Origin: Ensifer adhaerens
GTDB taxonomy: Bacteria; Pseudomonadota; Alphaproteobacteria; Rhizobiales; Rhizobiaceae
Assembly (NCBI RefSeq): GCF_028993555.1
Contig: NZ_CP118610.1
Coordinates: forward strand, 2,965,001 to 3,029,000
DNA length: 64,000 bases
Reading direction: 5' to 3'
Shown: in pieces, positions 31,391 to 39,435 of the stretch
Layout: each line of letters opens with the position of its first letter
Numbering within the stretch: the stretch's first letter is position 1
Translations under genes and position numbers: made by a program
The notes under the pieces: model-generated
What the model was told of the DNA's origin: nothing
Seen by the model: the letters and a program-made list of their open reading frames with translations, nothing else
Databases searched by the model: none

Positions 31391-31906
31391 CTAGCGATCG
31401 AACGTTTTCGCGTGGCCGACTTCGGCTATCGCATCGGCCGTCGATTTCAAGGTGATGATGTCGACGCCCAGAGCGCGGAGCGCGCGCGCCGCCACGCCAT
31501 GGGACATGCCTGCAACAATTCCGACGACATGAGCACCGAGCAGCGGGCTGTGACCCTTCCGGGCTGCTGCCAGTGCCTGCATGATTTCCCGACCCGAGGG
31601 AGCAGCCTGATGGATGCCGGCATTTGCCGACATCGGCGTGCCGGTCGGCATCTCCGCTCTCAGACCGATTGAGCGAAGGGCATCGCCATACTGCCGTTCG
31701 ATCGCGGCCCTCAGGGCTTCGGGCTCCACCCCCGCCCGTTCGAAGGCGAGACGCGCGGTGCCATCCGGCAGATCGAGTGCTGCCAAGAGGAAATGTTCGG
31801 CACCGGGTTCCCGCTGGTGATCCTGCAAAGCGTGGGCTTCCGCCCGCTCGCAGAGACGCTTGACGGTGCTCATGTCATTTAGCTTGGATTTGATTTCTTG
31901 GAACAT
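31391..31906 (-). CDS. Free-standing Clp N-domain protein
   Basis: 171 residues from ATG 31906 (MFQEIKSKLNDMSTVKRL), with AAGGGGA upstream. It consists of Clp N-repeat sequence (AEAHALQDHQREPGAEHFLLAALDL... and a second repeat SGREIMQALAAARKGHSPLLGAHVVGIVAG) with no AAA+ ATPase. In ClpA, ClpB and ClpC this domain binds substrates and adaptors, so a solitary copy could act as an adaptor, decoy or effector; that is inference. The HTH gene is 10 bp upstream and must be co-transcribed. Confidence 0.83.
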   Translation of the reverse strand: MFQEIKSKLNDMSTVKRLCERAEAHALQDHQREPGAEHFLLAALDLPDGTARLAFERAGVEPEALRAAIERQYGDALRSIGLRAEMPTGTPMSANAGIHQAAPSGREIMQALAAARKGHSPLLGAHVVGIVAGMSHGVAARALRALGVDIITLKSTADAIAEVGHAKTFDR

Positions 31907-31916
31907 CGCAATCCCC

Positions 31917-32138
31917 TTATGTGGAACTGTTATCCGCCGCCACGTCAGATAGCCGCTTGTGGGCCGCCTGTTTGGTGATGCCGAGGGCTTGGGCGATCCT
32001 GGACCACGGCCAGCCCTGGCGCAGGGCTGAACGCACGGCCTGGCGCTCGATGCTGTCGGCCAGTCGACGCAGAGCAACGACAGCGGCGAGCGCTTCGTCA
32101 GGGTCGGTCGGAACGGTAATGTCGCGCAAGTCAACCAT
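31917..32138 (-). CDS. Small helix-turn-helix regulator
   Basis: A 73-residue protein. Residues 1-40 are largely helical and acidic, and the HTH (about 46-64, SRIAQALGITKQAAHKRLSD) ends in a basic recognition helix. No ligand domain is present. There is no ribosome site before ATG 32138; instead a promoter places the probable start point on the A of ATG, so translation is likely leaderless. Two copies of a 16-bp operator overlap that promoter, suggesting autorepression. The Clp N-domain gene follows after 10 bp. Confidence 0.8.
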   Translation of the reverse strand: MVDLRDITVPTDPDEALAAVVALRRLADSIERQAVRSALRQGWPWSRIAQALGITKQAAHKRLSDVAADNSST

Positions 32139-32140
32139 GC

Positions 32141-32184
32141 GTCAACTTTAGTTGACGATATTGATGTCGTCAACTAAAGTTGAC
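32141..32184 (-). promoter_or_regulatory. Twin operator interleaved with a leaderless promoter
   Basis: Two copies of GTCAACTwwAGTTGAC (32141-32156 and 32169-32184), each with perfect 7-bp arms, are 28 bp apart centre to centre. On the minus strand TTGACG (-35, partly in the distal copy) and TAAAGT (-10, inside the proximal copy) are separated by 17 bases, and 6 bases after the -10 comes the ATG of the HTH gene. A bound repressor would block polymerase. A half-site, GTCAAC, recurs at 32130-32135 inside the gene. Confidence 0.75.
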
Positions 32185-32251
32185 GGCCGTCGAGAGCCTG
32201 CTGCCATTGTCCTCAATCGGCATGGTTGCCCCCCATTCGTTACAACCGCGC

Positions 32252-32267
32252 TGAACCGTTTGTTAAC
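32252..32267 (+). promoter_or_regulatory. CtrA-like box before the flippase gene
   Basis: TGAA-N7-TTAAC, one mismatch from the CtrA consensus TTAA-N7-TTAAC, 52 bases before the proposed start. It is similar to the better box near ftsE (TTAACC...TTAACC). A single near-match is weak evidence. Confidence 0.35.
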
Positions 32268-32318
32268 GCTGTTCTGGCAGTACTGAAGCCCTGTATTGCG
32301 TAATCTCAGGGTGTTCTC

Positions 32319-33743
32319 GTGTTCATGGCGGTATGTCAAACGGCCGGACGAATGCTGCCGTCGGCGCTGAGACACCGTCTGTCCGCGCTGATCGGCGCAG
32401 TCGTCGCGATCCTGACCGGCACCGACATGAAGAACACGGCCAGCCGGATGGCGCTCGTCGCCTTCACGGTTCGCATATTCAGCGCCGCAATCGCCTTTCT
32501 GTCGCAGATCATCCTGGCCCGGATGATGGGTGAGTTCGAATACGGCATCTTCGTCTTCGTCTGGGTGCTGGTGATCCTCTTCGGCAGCCTCTCCTGCGTC
32601 GGCTTCCATTCCGTCGTGATCCGGTTCCTGCCGGAATATCAGGCAACTTCTGCGCTCGACGAGATCCGTGGCGTCACGACGACGGTGCGCGTTTTCGCGC
32701 TTGCCTCCGCCACCACGGTCGCCGTCGTCGGCCTGCTCGGCCTCTGGCTCTTCTCAGCGCACATCGAGGCCTACTACCTCCTGCCGCTCTATCTCGGCCT
32801 CTTCACCTTGCCGATGATCGCCCTTGGCGACGTCATGGACGGGACATCGCGAGCCCATGGCTGGGCGCTCGCTGCCCTCAGCCCCACCTTCATCATCCGC
32901 CCGCTGCTGGTGCTGGCATTCATGGTGCTGGCGGTTTCGGCGGGCGCGCCGCACACGGCGCAAACCGCGATGGTCGCAGCCATGGCGGCTGCCTATGTGA
33001 CCACCGTGTCGCAGTTCCTCGTGCTCACCTACCGGCTCCGCTCGCGCTACGTGGAAGGACCCCGGCGGGTCGAGCTTGGCCGCTGGCTCCGGGTCTCGAT
33101 CCCGATCTTCCTGGTCGATGGCTTCGGCTTCCTGCTGACCAATTCCGATGTCGTGATCGTCGGCCTCTATCTCGATCCCGATGACGTCGCGATCTATTTC
33201 GCAGCAGCCAAGACCATGGCGCTGGTGCATTTCGTCATGTTCGCGGTGAAGGCGGCAGCGGGTCCACGCGTTTCGACCGCCATGGCCCGTGACCGCCGGC
33301 AGCTCGCCGGCATCGCGATCGAAAGCGCGCGTTGGGCCTTCTGGCCGTCGCTTCTGGTGGGCGCGCTGGTGCTGCTCGCAGGCCCGTTCCTGCTCTCCCT
33401 CTTCGGGCCCGCCTTCGTCACCGGCATGCCCTTGATGATGATCCTCTTTGGCGGGATTCTCGCCAAGGCCTTCGTCGGGCCGGCGGAAACACTCCTGACG
33501 ATGGCAGGCCAGCAGACGCTCTGCGTGATCCTTTATGCCGGTGCGCTGGTGGCCAACATCGCACTCAACCTCACTCTCATCCCTCTCCTCGGACTGAGCG
33601 GCGCTGCTCTTGCAACCGCAGGTGCAATGTTCGTCGAGGCGATGTTGCTGCATATCGCCGTCCGGCGTACCTTCGGCTTCGCGCTCTTCGCCTTCGCGAG
33701 CGTGCGGGCCGGCAATGATAACAACGGGGCTGTCCATCCATGA
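32319..33743 (+). CDS. Polysaccharide flippase, MATE/Wzx-like membrane protein
   Basis: A 474-residue integral membrane protein with about 12-14 hydrophobic segments, beginning with MALVAFTVRIFSAAIAFLSQIILARMMGEFEYGIF, the usual first-helix pattern of O-antigen and exopolysaccharide transporters. It would flip lipid-linked sugars across the inner membrane. GTG 32319 fits the AGGGTG ribosome site; ATG 32325 and 32352 are alternatives. Its stop overlaps the start of the BioF2-like acyltransferase (ATGA), so the two are coupled and probably work on the same polymer. Confidence 0.85.
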   Translation: MFMAVCQTAGRMLPSALRHRLSALIGAVVAILTGTDMKNTASRMALVAFTVRIFSAAIAFLSQIILARMMGEFEYGIFVFVWVLVILFGSLSCVGFHSVVIRFLPEYQATSALDEIRGVTTTVRVFALASATTVAVVGLLGLWLFSAHIEAYYLLPLYLGLFTLPMIALGDVMDGTSRAHGWALAALSPTFIIRPLLVLAFMVLAVSAGAPHTAQTAMVAAMAAAYVTTVSQFLVLTYRLRSRYVEGPRRVELGRWLRVSIPIFLVDGFGFLLTNSDVVIVGLYLDPDDVAIYFAAAKTMALVHFVMFAVKAAAGPRVSTAMARDRRQLAGIAIESARWAFWPSLLVGALVLLAGPFLLSLFGPAFVTGMPLMMILFGGILAKAFVGPAETLLTMAGQQTLCVILYAGALVANIALNLTLIPLLGLSGAALATAGAMFVEAMLLHIAVRRTFGFALFAFASVRAGNDNNGAVHP

Positions 33744-35014
33744 TCGGCAATACCAATCTTCCGAGCGATGCAAACAGTCGCGCCGCCCGGGTCCTTGGCG
33801 GGCTGGCACAGCCAGGCGACGCTGGCCCGACCGCAGAGCATTTGATCGAAGTCGGCCGCCCTGGTCGCCACCTTGCCATCTACCCGGCCAAGGCCGGCTA
33901 CGAGTTGCAGCGTGAGCTCGACTTCCTGTCGAACCGGGCGCTCGAGCCGAACGTCTTCTTCACCGGCCGCTTTCTTGCCCCGGCGATGCCGCGCCTTGAG
34001 GAACGAGTGATCCGGCTCGCGATCATGCGAGACAACGATGAACGCCGCAGCCGACTGCGCTTCCTGATGCCGTTCTCGATCGAAAAGCCCGGCTTCTCGA
34101 TCGGTGCGCCAATCATTCGCGCCTGGTCGAACCCCTTCGGTCCGCTCGGCGTCCCACTGCTCGACGCCGAGGATGCGGCCGAGACCATCGACAATTTGTT
34201 CGAGGCGTTTGCAGCACCGGCAACCGGCCTGCCCTCGATCCTGGTGCTGCCCGACATGCGATTGAACGGCAAGGTCGCCCGCCTCACCCGCGCCGTCGCC
34301 ATCGGCCGCAACCTGCCTCTGACAGTGACCGACACGTTCAGCCGGCCGATGCTCGAAAGCCTGCTCGACGGCCCGACCTATCTTCGCAACGCCATCAGCC
34401 CGGCGCATTTCCGCGAGTTGCGCCGTCAGTGGAACAACCTCGCAAAAGAAGGCGTGCTGAACTATTCGGTCGCTCGCCAGCCCGCGGAGATCCGCCTGCG
34501 CATGGAGGAATTCCTGGCGCTCGAAGCATCCGGATGGAAGGGGAAGAGCCGCAGCGCCATGGTACTCGATCGGTTCCGGGCGGCCTTTGCCCGCGAGGCG
34601 ATCACCAATCTTGCCGACGGCGACAGCGTGCGCATCCACACGCTCGACCTCGACGGCCATGCGATCGCATCCATGGTCGTGTTCCTGATGTCGGGCGAGG
34701 CCTACACCTGGAAGACCGCCTACGACGAGCGTTATGCCAAGTTCTCGCCCGGCAAGCTGCTGCTTGCGGAACTGACGGAGTGGCACCTCGACGATGCCAA
34801 CATCGCCCGTTCCGATTCCTGCGCCGTGCCGGACCACCCGATCATGAGCCGGTTCTGGCAAGAGCGCGAGGACATGGGCACGCTGGTGATCGGCCTGCAG
34901 CAGACCCGCGACCGAGAAGTACGCCAGGTCGCCGCCCAGCTCCACCTCTACCGCAACACCCGCAACATGGCGCGGATCCTGCGCGACAAGATCAAGGCGC
35001 TGGCCGGGCGCTAG
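33740..35014 (+). CDS. GNAT/BioF2-like acyltransferase (CelD-type), probably polysaccharide-related
   Basis: 424 residues. The C-terminal half (about 215-390) has the BioF2/FemAB-like acyltransferase fold: EFLALEASGWKGKSRSAM, a core region with ITNLADGDSVRIHTLDLDGHAIASMVVF and TAYDERYAKFSPGKLLLAEL. This pattern is shared by CelD and other polymer-modifying acyltransferases. The N-terminal half is less conserved. The 4-base overlap with the flippase gene indicates coupled translation, and acylation of an exported glycan is the simplest hypothesis. A RIME-like repeat follows the stop directly. Confidence 0.8.
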   Translation: MIGNTNLPSDANSRAARVLGGLAQPGDAGPTAEHLIEVGRPGRHLAIYPAKAGYELQRELDFLSNRALEPNVFFTGRFLAPAMPRLEERVIRLAIMRDNDERRSRLRFLMPFSIEKPGFSIGAPIIRAWSNPFGPLGVPLLDAEDAAETIDNLFEAFAAPATGLPSILVLPDMRLNGKVARLTRAVAIGRNLPLTVTDTFSRPMLESLLDGPTYLRNAISPAHFRELRRQWNNLAKEGVLNYSVARQPAEIRLRMEEFLALEASGWKGKSRSAMVLDRFRAAFAREAITNLADGDSVRIHTLDLDGHAIASMVVFLMSGEAYTWKTAYDERYAKFSPGKLLLAELTEWHLDDANIARSDSCAVPDHPIMSRFWQEREDMGTLVIGLQQTRDREVRQVAAQLHLYRNTRNMARILRDKIKALAGR

Positions 35015-35060
35015 CGCAATTCCAGGAAAAGTGTGCGCGGTTTTCCGTCCGAAATTGCGC
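35014..35060. repeat. RIME-like palindromic repeat, copy 3
   Basis: The outer arms are GCGCAATT/AATTGCGC. It begins on the last base of the acyltransferase stop codon and lies between two convergent genes. It could serve as their transcript-end structure. Confidence 0.8.
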
Positions 35061-35107
35061 TATTTTCAACGCGCTGGCCCGGTCAGCCAAGCTGACGCTG
35101 ATGTGGG

Positions 35108-36769
35108 TCAGGATGCCGACGCTCTAACCTCGTCTCCGCGCGCCTCTGCGGCAGCCTGCTCACGCAGGAATCGTCTGATCACCTTGCCCGAGGTCGTCAG
35201 CGGCAGGCTGTCGACGAAGGCGATCTCGCGCGGATACTCGTGCATCGAGAGCCGGGTCTTCACCCACTCGCGAATAGACGTTGCGACACGCTCGTCACCA
35301 ACCACGCCGGGCCTGAGCACGACATAGGCCTTGACGATCTCGGTGCGAACCGGATCGGGCTTGCCGACGGCAGCGGCGAGCTGCACATCCGGATGACCGG
35401 CAAGGCAATCCTCGATCTCCCCGGGACCGATGCGGTAACCCGACGAGGTGATGACATCATCGTCGCGGCCGAAGAAGGTGAAATAACCCTCCTCGTCCAT
35501 CACGCCCTGGTCCCCCGTCGTCATCCAGTCGCCGATGAACTTCTTCTCGGTCGCCGCTTCGTTGCCCCAATAGCCGAGGAACATCACCGGATCCGGTCGC
35601 TTCACCGCCACCTGACCGACGCTGCCGGCCGGCAGTTCGCGGCCGTCGCCGTCGATGATCGCGACACGATGGCCGGGTGCCGCCTTGCCCATCGCTCCCG
35701 GCTTGACGACGCCGAGATCGGCGGCCGAGGAGATGACGATGTTGCACTCGGTCTGGCCGTAGAACTCGCTCACTTCGAGACCGAGCGCCGCCTTTGCCCA
35801 TTCATAGGTTTCGCGACCGAGGGACTCGCCGGCCGAACCGATGGTCCGCAGATTGAGGCGATAGCGCTCGCGCGGATTTTCGACCGCCTTCATCAGCCTG
35901 AGCGCCGTCGGCGGAATGAAGGCGTTGCGCACGTCCATCTCTTCCAGGATGCGGAACGCCGTATGCGGATCGAACTTCTGCGCCGGCGACGACACGACGG
36001 GGACACCATGCAGCAGCGACGGCAGCAACGCGTTGAGCAAGCCACCCGCCCAGGCCCAGTCGGCCGGCGTCCACATGCGGTCGCCAGGCTGCGGCAGAAA
36101 GTGATGGTGGAACTCGAAGCCCGGCAGATGGCCGAGCAGCACACGATGCCCATGCAGCGCGCCCTTCGGCGGTCCTGTGGTGCCCGAAGTGTAGATCATC
36201 AGGGCCGGATCGTCGGGTCCGGTATCCGCCGGAAAAAAGCCGGAAGTGTCGCCGGACGCAAGTGCCGAAAAGGCAATCGTGTCTGGCTGCGGTTCGTCCT
36301 CTGCCAGCACGACCAGCCGCAGGTCCGGCAGCCGGTCACGGATCGCGGCGATACGCTCGAAGCCGAAAGCGTTGGTGACAACAGCCGAGACGCCAGCGTC
36401 GCGCAGCCGGTATTCGAGTGCCTCGACGCCGAAGAGCAGCGCGAGCGGCAGGGCAATCGCACCATGCTTGTAGATCGCCGCATGGGCGATCGCCGTTTCG
36501 AAACCTTGCGGCAACAGGATCGCAACGCGCTCGCCGGTGGCAATGCCTTCCCCCGCAAGCCCCTTAGCAAGGGCCGAGGATTGCCGGGCGAGTTCACCAT
36601 AGGTCAGCGCCCGATGCGCGCCGTCGGGGTCGAAATGCTGAAGACAGACACGCTCCGGGTCGCGCGCCGCCCAGGCATCGCTGACCGCCACGCCGATGTT
36701 GAACCTTTCCGGGATCTGCCATCGGAAGGCGCGGTAGAGTTCGTCGTAAGTCTCTATTCTCGGTAACAT
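35108..36769 (-). CDS. AMP-dependent acyl-CoA synthetase
   Basis: 553 residues from ATG 36769 (MLPRIETYDELYRAF). The adenylate-forming signature YTSGTTGPPKG is at 193-203, followed by EFYGQTECN and the hinge region TGDQGVMDEEGYFTFFGRDDDVITSSGYRIGPGEIE, and ends with the catalytic lysine in LPLTTSGKVIRR. It resembles acetyl-CoA synthetase-like enzymes for short- or medium-chain acids; the exact acid is not clear. It is transcribed alone, with its upstream side facing the tRNA-Leu islet. Confidence 0.92.
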   Translation of the reverse strand: MLPRIETYDELYRAFRWQIPERFNIGVAVSDAWAARDPERVCLQHFDPDGAHRALTYGELARQSSALAKGLAGEGIATGERVAILLPQGFETAIAHAAIYKHGAIALPLALLFGVEALEYRLRDAGVSAVVTNAFGFERIAAIRDRLPDLRLVVLAEDEPQPDTIAFSALASGDTSGFFPADTGPDDPALMIYTSGTTGPPKGALHGHRVLLGHLPGFEFHHHFLPQPGDRMWTPADWAWAGGLLNALLPSLLHGVPVVSSPAQKFDPHTAFRILEEMDVRNAFIPPTALRLMKAVENPRERYRLNLRTIGSAGESLGRETYEWAKAALGLEVSEFYGQTECNIVISSAADLGVVKPGAMGKAAPGHRVAIIDGDGRELPAGSVGQVAVKRPDPVMFLGYWGNEAATEKKFIGDWMTTGDQGVMDEEGYFTFFGRDDDVITSSGYRIGPGEIEDCLAGHPDVQLAAAVGKPDPVRTEIVKAYVVLRPGVVGDERVATSIREWVKTRLSMHEYPREIAFVDSLPLTTSGKVIRRFLREQAAAEARGDEVRASAS

Positions 36770-37115
36770 GACGCTGCCATGACAGATTTGTGCTGCAGCG
36801 CACCTAACACCTTCGAGCACGTCTGTTCAATGACTGGCGCGGCAAGCACTGGCCAAGGCGCGTCCGACCGGAAACATCGTCGGGCGGGATGACGTTGGTG
36901 AATTCGGTGGTGGTGCCCCATGCCGAAGCACGGCAACAGCCTAAATTCAAACACTTGCGGTCTTGTGGGACATAACCACGGCCTTCCGATTTGTTATGTT
37001 TTTTCTCGCACATGTCTCACGGATCTGTTGCAAACTCTGACGGAAGCAGCAGAGTCACCTGCAGCACGATGACGTGAGCGAATGCCCAACGACCCTGGCT
37101 AAAAGAGCACTAATC
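36770..37115. other. 346-bp intergenic region containing the left islet boundary
   Basis: It runs from the acyl-CoA synthetase start to the DUF2750 start. The left att copy is at 36911-36925, with a TGCCG/CGGCA hairpin overlapping its end (36921-36935). To the right the sequence becomes A+T-rich. No supported gene was seen; the promoter of the DUF2750 gene should be here. Confidence 0.5.
36911..36925. repeat. Left 15-bp direct repeat of the islet (putative att)
   Basis: TGGTGCCCCATGCCG, identical to 39139-39153, which is the 3' end of the tRNA-Leu(CAA) gene read on the plus strand. A displaced copy of a tRNA 3' end is the classic trace of integrase-mediated insertion at the tRNA gene. The sequences diverge right after the 15 bp. 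Confidence 0.75.
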
Positions 37116-37499
37116 ATGAAGGTAAGTCCAAGGCAGATGGAGGCAGTACTAGCCCTCCCAGGCGTTGAACGGCTCGATCACTTTATAAAAGTCATCGCCG
37201 ATTGGCAGGAGGTATGGGGGTTGTACCAAGATGGCTGGGCTCTAACCGCAGCGGATGATGGAACAACTGTTTTCCCACTCTGGCCTGCAAAGGAATATGC
37301 ACAACTCTGCGCACTGAGCGAGTGGAAAGGGTTTGAGCCACGCGCAATCAGCTTGATCGACTTCACGGAAGTGCTGTTGCCGCGGTTGAAGATGGAAGGT
37401 GTCTTCCCGGGCGCATTTTTCACACCGACGAGCAAAGGTATCACGCCGCCGGTGGATGAACTGGTGGCGGCACTTGAGGCAGAGTTGCAGAAATATTGA
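37116..37499 (+). CDS. DUF2750 family protein
   Basis: 127 residues from ATG 37116 (MKVSPRQMEAVLALPG); an ATG 42 bases upstream has no family sequence after it. The block FIKVIADWQEVWGLYQDGWAL and the later VFPLWPAKEYAQLCALSEWKGFEPRAISLIDF match DUF2750, a small soluble family found scattered in bacteria, often in accessory DNA, with no established function. It lies just inside the left end of the tRNA-Leu islet. Confidence 0.82.
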   Translation: MKVSPRQMEAVLALPGVERLDHFIKVIADWQEVWGLYQDGWALTAADDGTTVFPLWPAKEYAQLCALSEWKGFEPRAISLIDFTEVLLPRLKMEGVFPGAFFTPTSKGITPPVDELVAALEAELQKY

Positions 37500-37870
37500 T
37501 CAGGTAACAGGTCACATGGGCGTTGGGCGAGATCAAAGAACGTGCCATAGCGGGGCTGTTCCCGGAGGGCCTGCGAAGATCCAACGATTTCAATCGGCTA
37601 CCGGAACGGTAGCGCTGAACCGTCTCACACAATCCCCCCCGATTTCTTTTGGCCGTTTTGTCGCGTAGTCACGAAGGAACTCTTTGAGGTATGCGTGTTG
37701 CTTCGGAGGCTACTTGGCCAGCTCCAGTAGCACCAACTAATGTAATCTCGTGCATGTGAGCTAACGGCGGCGCCTGGCACCATGGTTCAAGCCGCCCAGA
37801 AGAACCCAGCGTCAGCAGTTGCTGATTAGGCTGATGAAATCCCTGAAACAAATCTCGAAGGAGGCGTGCC
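37500..37870. other. 371-bp islet region without a supported gene
   Basis: It lies between the DUF2750 gene and the 47-codon ORF. It holds a small GCTACCG/CGGTAGC hairpin near 37598-37614 and short open frames in several phases. None has both a ribosome site and family-like sequence. It probably contains the promoter for the downstream pair. Confidence 0.45.
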
Positions 37871-38014
37871 ATGCACGATCTGGATTCGTTTGGGCGGATG
37901 TCTGACGCGGGCTCGACTGATAGACAGCCGTCGGTAGCTGAGTTGTTTCCCACGTTGGAAGAGAAATACGTTGTCCGTGATACTGGCGCGATACACAGGA
38001 GCGTATGCTCATGA
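37871..38014 (+). CDS. 47-residue ORF coupled to the CoiA-like gene
   Basis: ATG 37871 follows a perfect AAGGAGG six bases upstream, the best ribosome site in the islet. The stop TGA 38012-38014 overlaps ATG 38011 of the next gene (ATGA), so the pair should be translationally coupled. The peptide is polar (MHDLDSFGRMSDAGSTD at its start, ELFPTLEEKYVVRD in the middle), with one Cys near the end. I recognise no family. It could be a regulator or partner of the nuclease, or mainly a translation-coupling leader. Confidence 0.6.
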   Translation: MHDLDSFGRMSDAGSTDRQPSVAELFPTLEEKYVVRDTGAIHRSVCS

Positions 38015-39057
38015 AGTATCGGTATGCACAAACAGCAGACGGCGCGACAGTTGACATCGTGGACCTATCCAGAGAGCGGCCCCGGGAACAAGGGCAGTTC
38101 ATTTGCTTCAGCTGTAAACGCGACCTTATTCCAGTACTTGGCCTCCGCCGCGAGAAACACTTTCGCCACCGGTTCGAAGGCGAAGTACCGTGTACTCGCG
38201 AAACGTACCTGCACACCCTCGCCAAGAAACAAATAGTCGACGGGTTCGTGGCGGCGGTCCAATCTCAAAGGCCGTACACCCTAACGCTACCTGTCGAACG
38301 CCATTGCACCCGGTGGATGGATGAATTGGGCGTCACTTGCGTACAAGCGATGGGGTGGCACGATTTCGATCTCACTCATTACTTTGACAGGGTTGAAGAA
38401 GAAGCGGGTGTAGATGGATTCGTATCGGACGTTTTGCTCACTTCATCGAAAAGCAACGAGACGCTCCTGATTGAAGTTGCGGTCACGCATCGGTGCGAGG
38501 CGAATAAAATCAATAGTGGGCTACGGATCGTAGAAGTTTCTGTCACCGTCGAAGACCAGATCCGTCCTTTGTCCGGCGGTATCGATACTCGATCGAACAA
38601 TGTATCTACCCACAACCTGAGGCCACAGCCTCCGCAGGATGTCCACTGCCGAGCCAACTGCGGCACTGAGTTGGCAGCATTTTTCGTCTACAAAAGCGGC
38701 AAGACGCGCATGTTGACCGACATTCCGAGCAAGATAGTAGAGGAAAGGAAGCGCGCGGATCTAATCTACAACCGCGTCGGGAGGGTAGATCACCCCTTTG
38801 TTGACTATCGAAGCGAGGCGCTCCGGGCGCTCACGGAAGGTGTTCCAATTAAATGCTGCCTTCTGTGCCGATATGCGGGCTTCGACACCTTGGAAAAGCC
38901 GGTGTTCTGCAAAATTCGGAAGTTTGAAGTCGGGGTCAACGAAGCCGCGACGTGTTCTCATTACCGCCCGGAGTACACCGAGTTTGGGTCGCAAGGCATT
39001 TCGATCGAGATCAGAAAGGGCTACTGGACCAAGATCACCAACATACATCGGAACTGA
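38011..39057 (+). CDS. CoiA-like nuclease family protein
   Basis: 348 residues from ATG 38011 (MKYRYAQTADG); ATG 38005 is too close to the AGGAG site. The N-terminal part has FICFSCKRDL (C32, C35), EKHFRHRF (H50, H53) and LHTLAKKQI, the zinc-binding and helical module of the CoiA family. The core has D140 (FVSDVLL) and E155 (TLLIEVAVTH) with a downstream lysine (NK, 165-166), fitting a PD-(D/E)XK-like nuclease. A C-terminal cysteine cluster (C282, C283, C286, C300, C315) is an extra likely metal site. CoiA acts in competence in Gram-positives; free-standing relatives occur in mobile DNA. Confidence 0.65.
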   Translation: MKYRYAQTADGATVDIVDLSRERPREQGQFICFSCKRDLIPVLGLRREKHFRHRFEGEVPCTRETYLHTLAKKQIVDGFVAAVQSQRPYTLTLPVERHCTRWMDELGVTCVQAMGWHDFDLTHYFDRVEEEAGVDGFVSDVLLTSSKSNETLLIEVAVTHRCEANKINSGLRIVEVSVTVEDQIRPLSGGIDTRSNNVSTHNLRPQPPQDVHCRANCGTELAAFFVYKSGKTRMLTDIPSKIVEERKRADLIYNRVGRVDHPFVDYRSEALRALTEGVPIKCCLLCRYAGFDTLEKPVFCKIRKFEVGVNEAATCSHYRPEYTEFGSQGISIEIRKGYWTKITNIHRN

Positions 39058-39138
39058 GCTGGGAGACGGAACGAGCAACGTAAATGCGCTCCCCGTTCTT
39101 TGGGATCGTCAACGATGTGGCGCCTCATCCAGCGCATA

Positions 39139-39223
39139 TGGTGCCCCATGCCGGGGTCGAACCAGCACTCCTTTCGGAACTCGATTTTGAGTCGAGCGCG
39201 TCTACCAATTCCGCCAATGGGGC
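39139..39223 (-). tRNA. tRNA-Leu(CAA)
   Basis: Read on the minus strand: acceptor GCCCCAT paired with ATGGGGC, discriminator A and encoded CCA (39139-39141), D-arm GCG/CGC, anticodon stem CTCGA/TCGAG with loop CTCAAAA (anticodon CAA, reading UUG), a long class II variable arm and T-arm loop TTCGACC. The 3'-terminal 15 bases are repeated at 36911-36925, marking it as an integration site that still forms a full tRNA. Confidence 0.95.
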
Positions 39224-39435
39224 TCAGGGAAGTGCGATATCAGCGGCTCGGATTTACACTGAGGATTTCGCGATGGTCAACCACCATTTTCAAGAAGCGG
39301 CGATGACAATCACGAAAGCGTGCGGACCTGTCGCGGCTACCGCGATTTACAGGGCGCGCGATCGTGCCTAAGAAGGCGCCATCCAGTTTGCACTGCGGCA
39401 TGTGTCGGTTCCGAGCAGCCGCCCGCGAGGTACAG

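Larger units (their letters stand above)
36911..39153. mobile_element. Small genomic islet inserted at tRNA-Leu(CAA)
   Basis: About 2.2 kb between the 15-bp repeats. The composition differs from its surroundings: two 60-base samples of the CoiA-like gene (from 38101 and 38461) are each 31/60 G+C, and one at 36961 is about 45 percent, while the flanking genes look well above 60 percent. It holds a DUF2750 gene, a 47-codon ORF and a CoiA-like nuclease gene. No integrase or transposase gene was found, so it is a remnant or is mobilised in trans. Confidence 0.7.

Noticed and set aside
37516..37668. A 50-codon frame (MGVGRDQRT...) in the islet gap
   Set aside because: No ribosome site, no family features, and competing frames of similar length exist.
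37669..38225. Minus-strand frames of 120 and 137 codons overlapping the 47-codon ORF
   Set aside because: The plus-strand ORF has a perfect Shine-Dalgarno and an ATGA link to the nuclease gene; the minus frames have neither.
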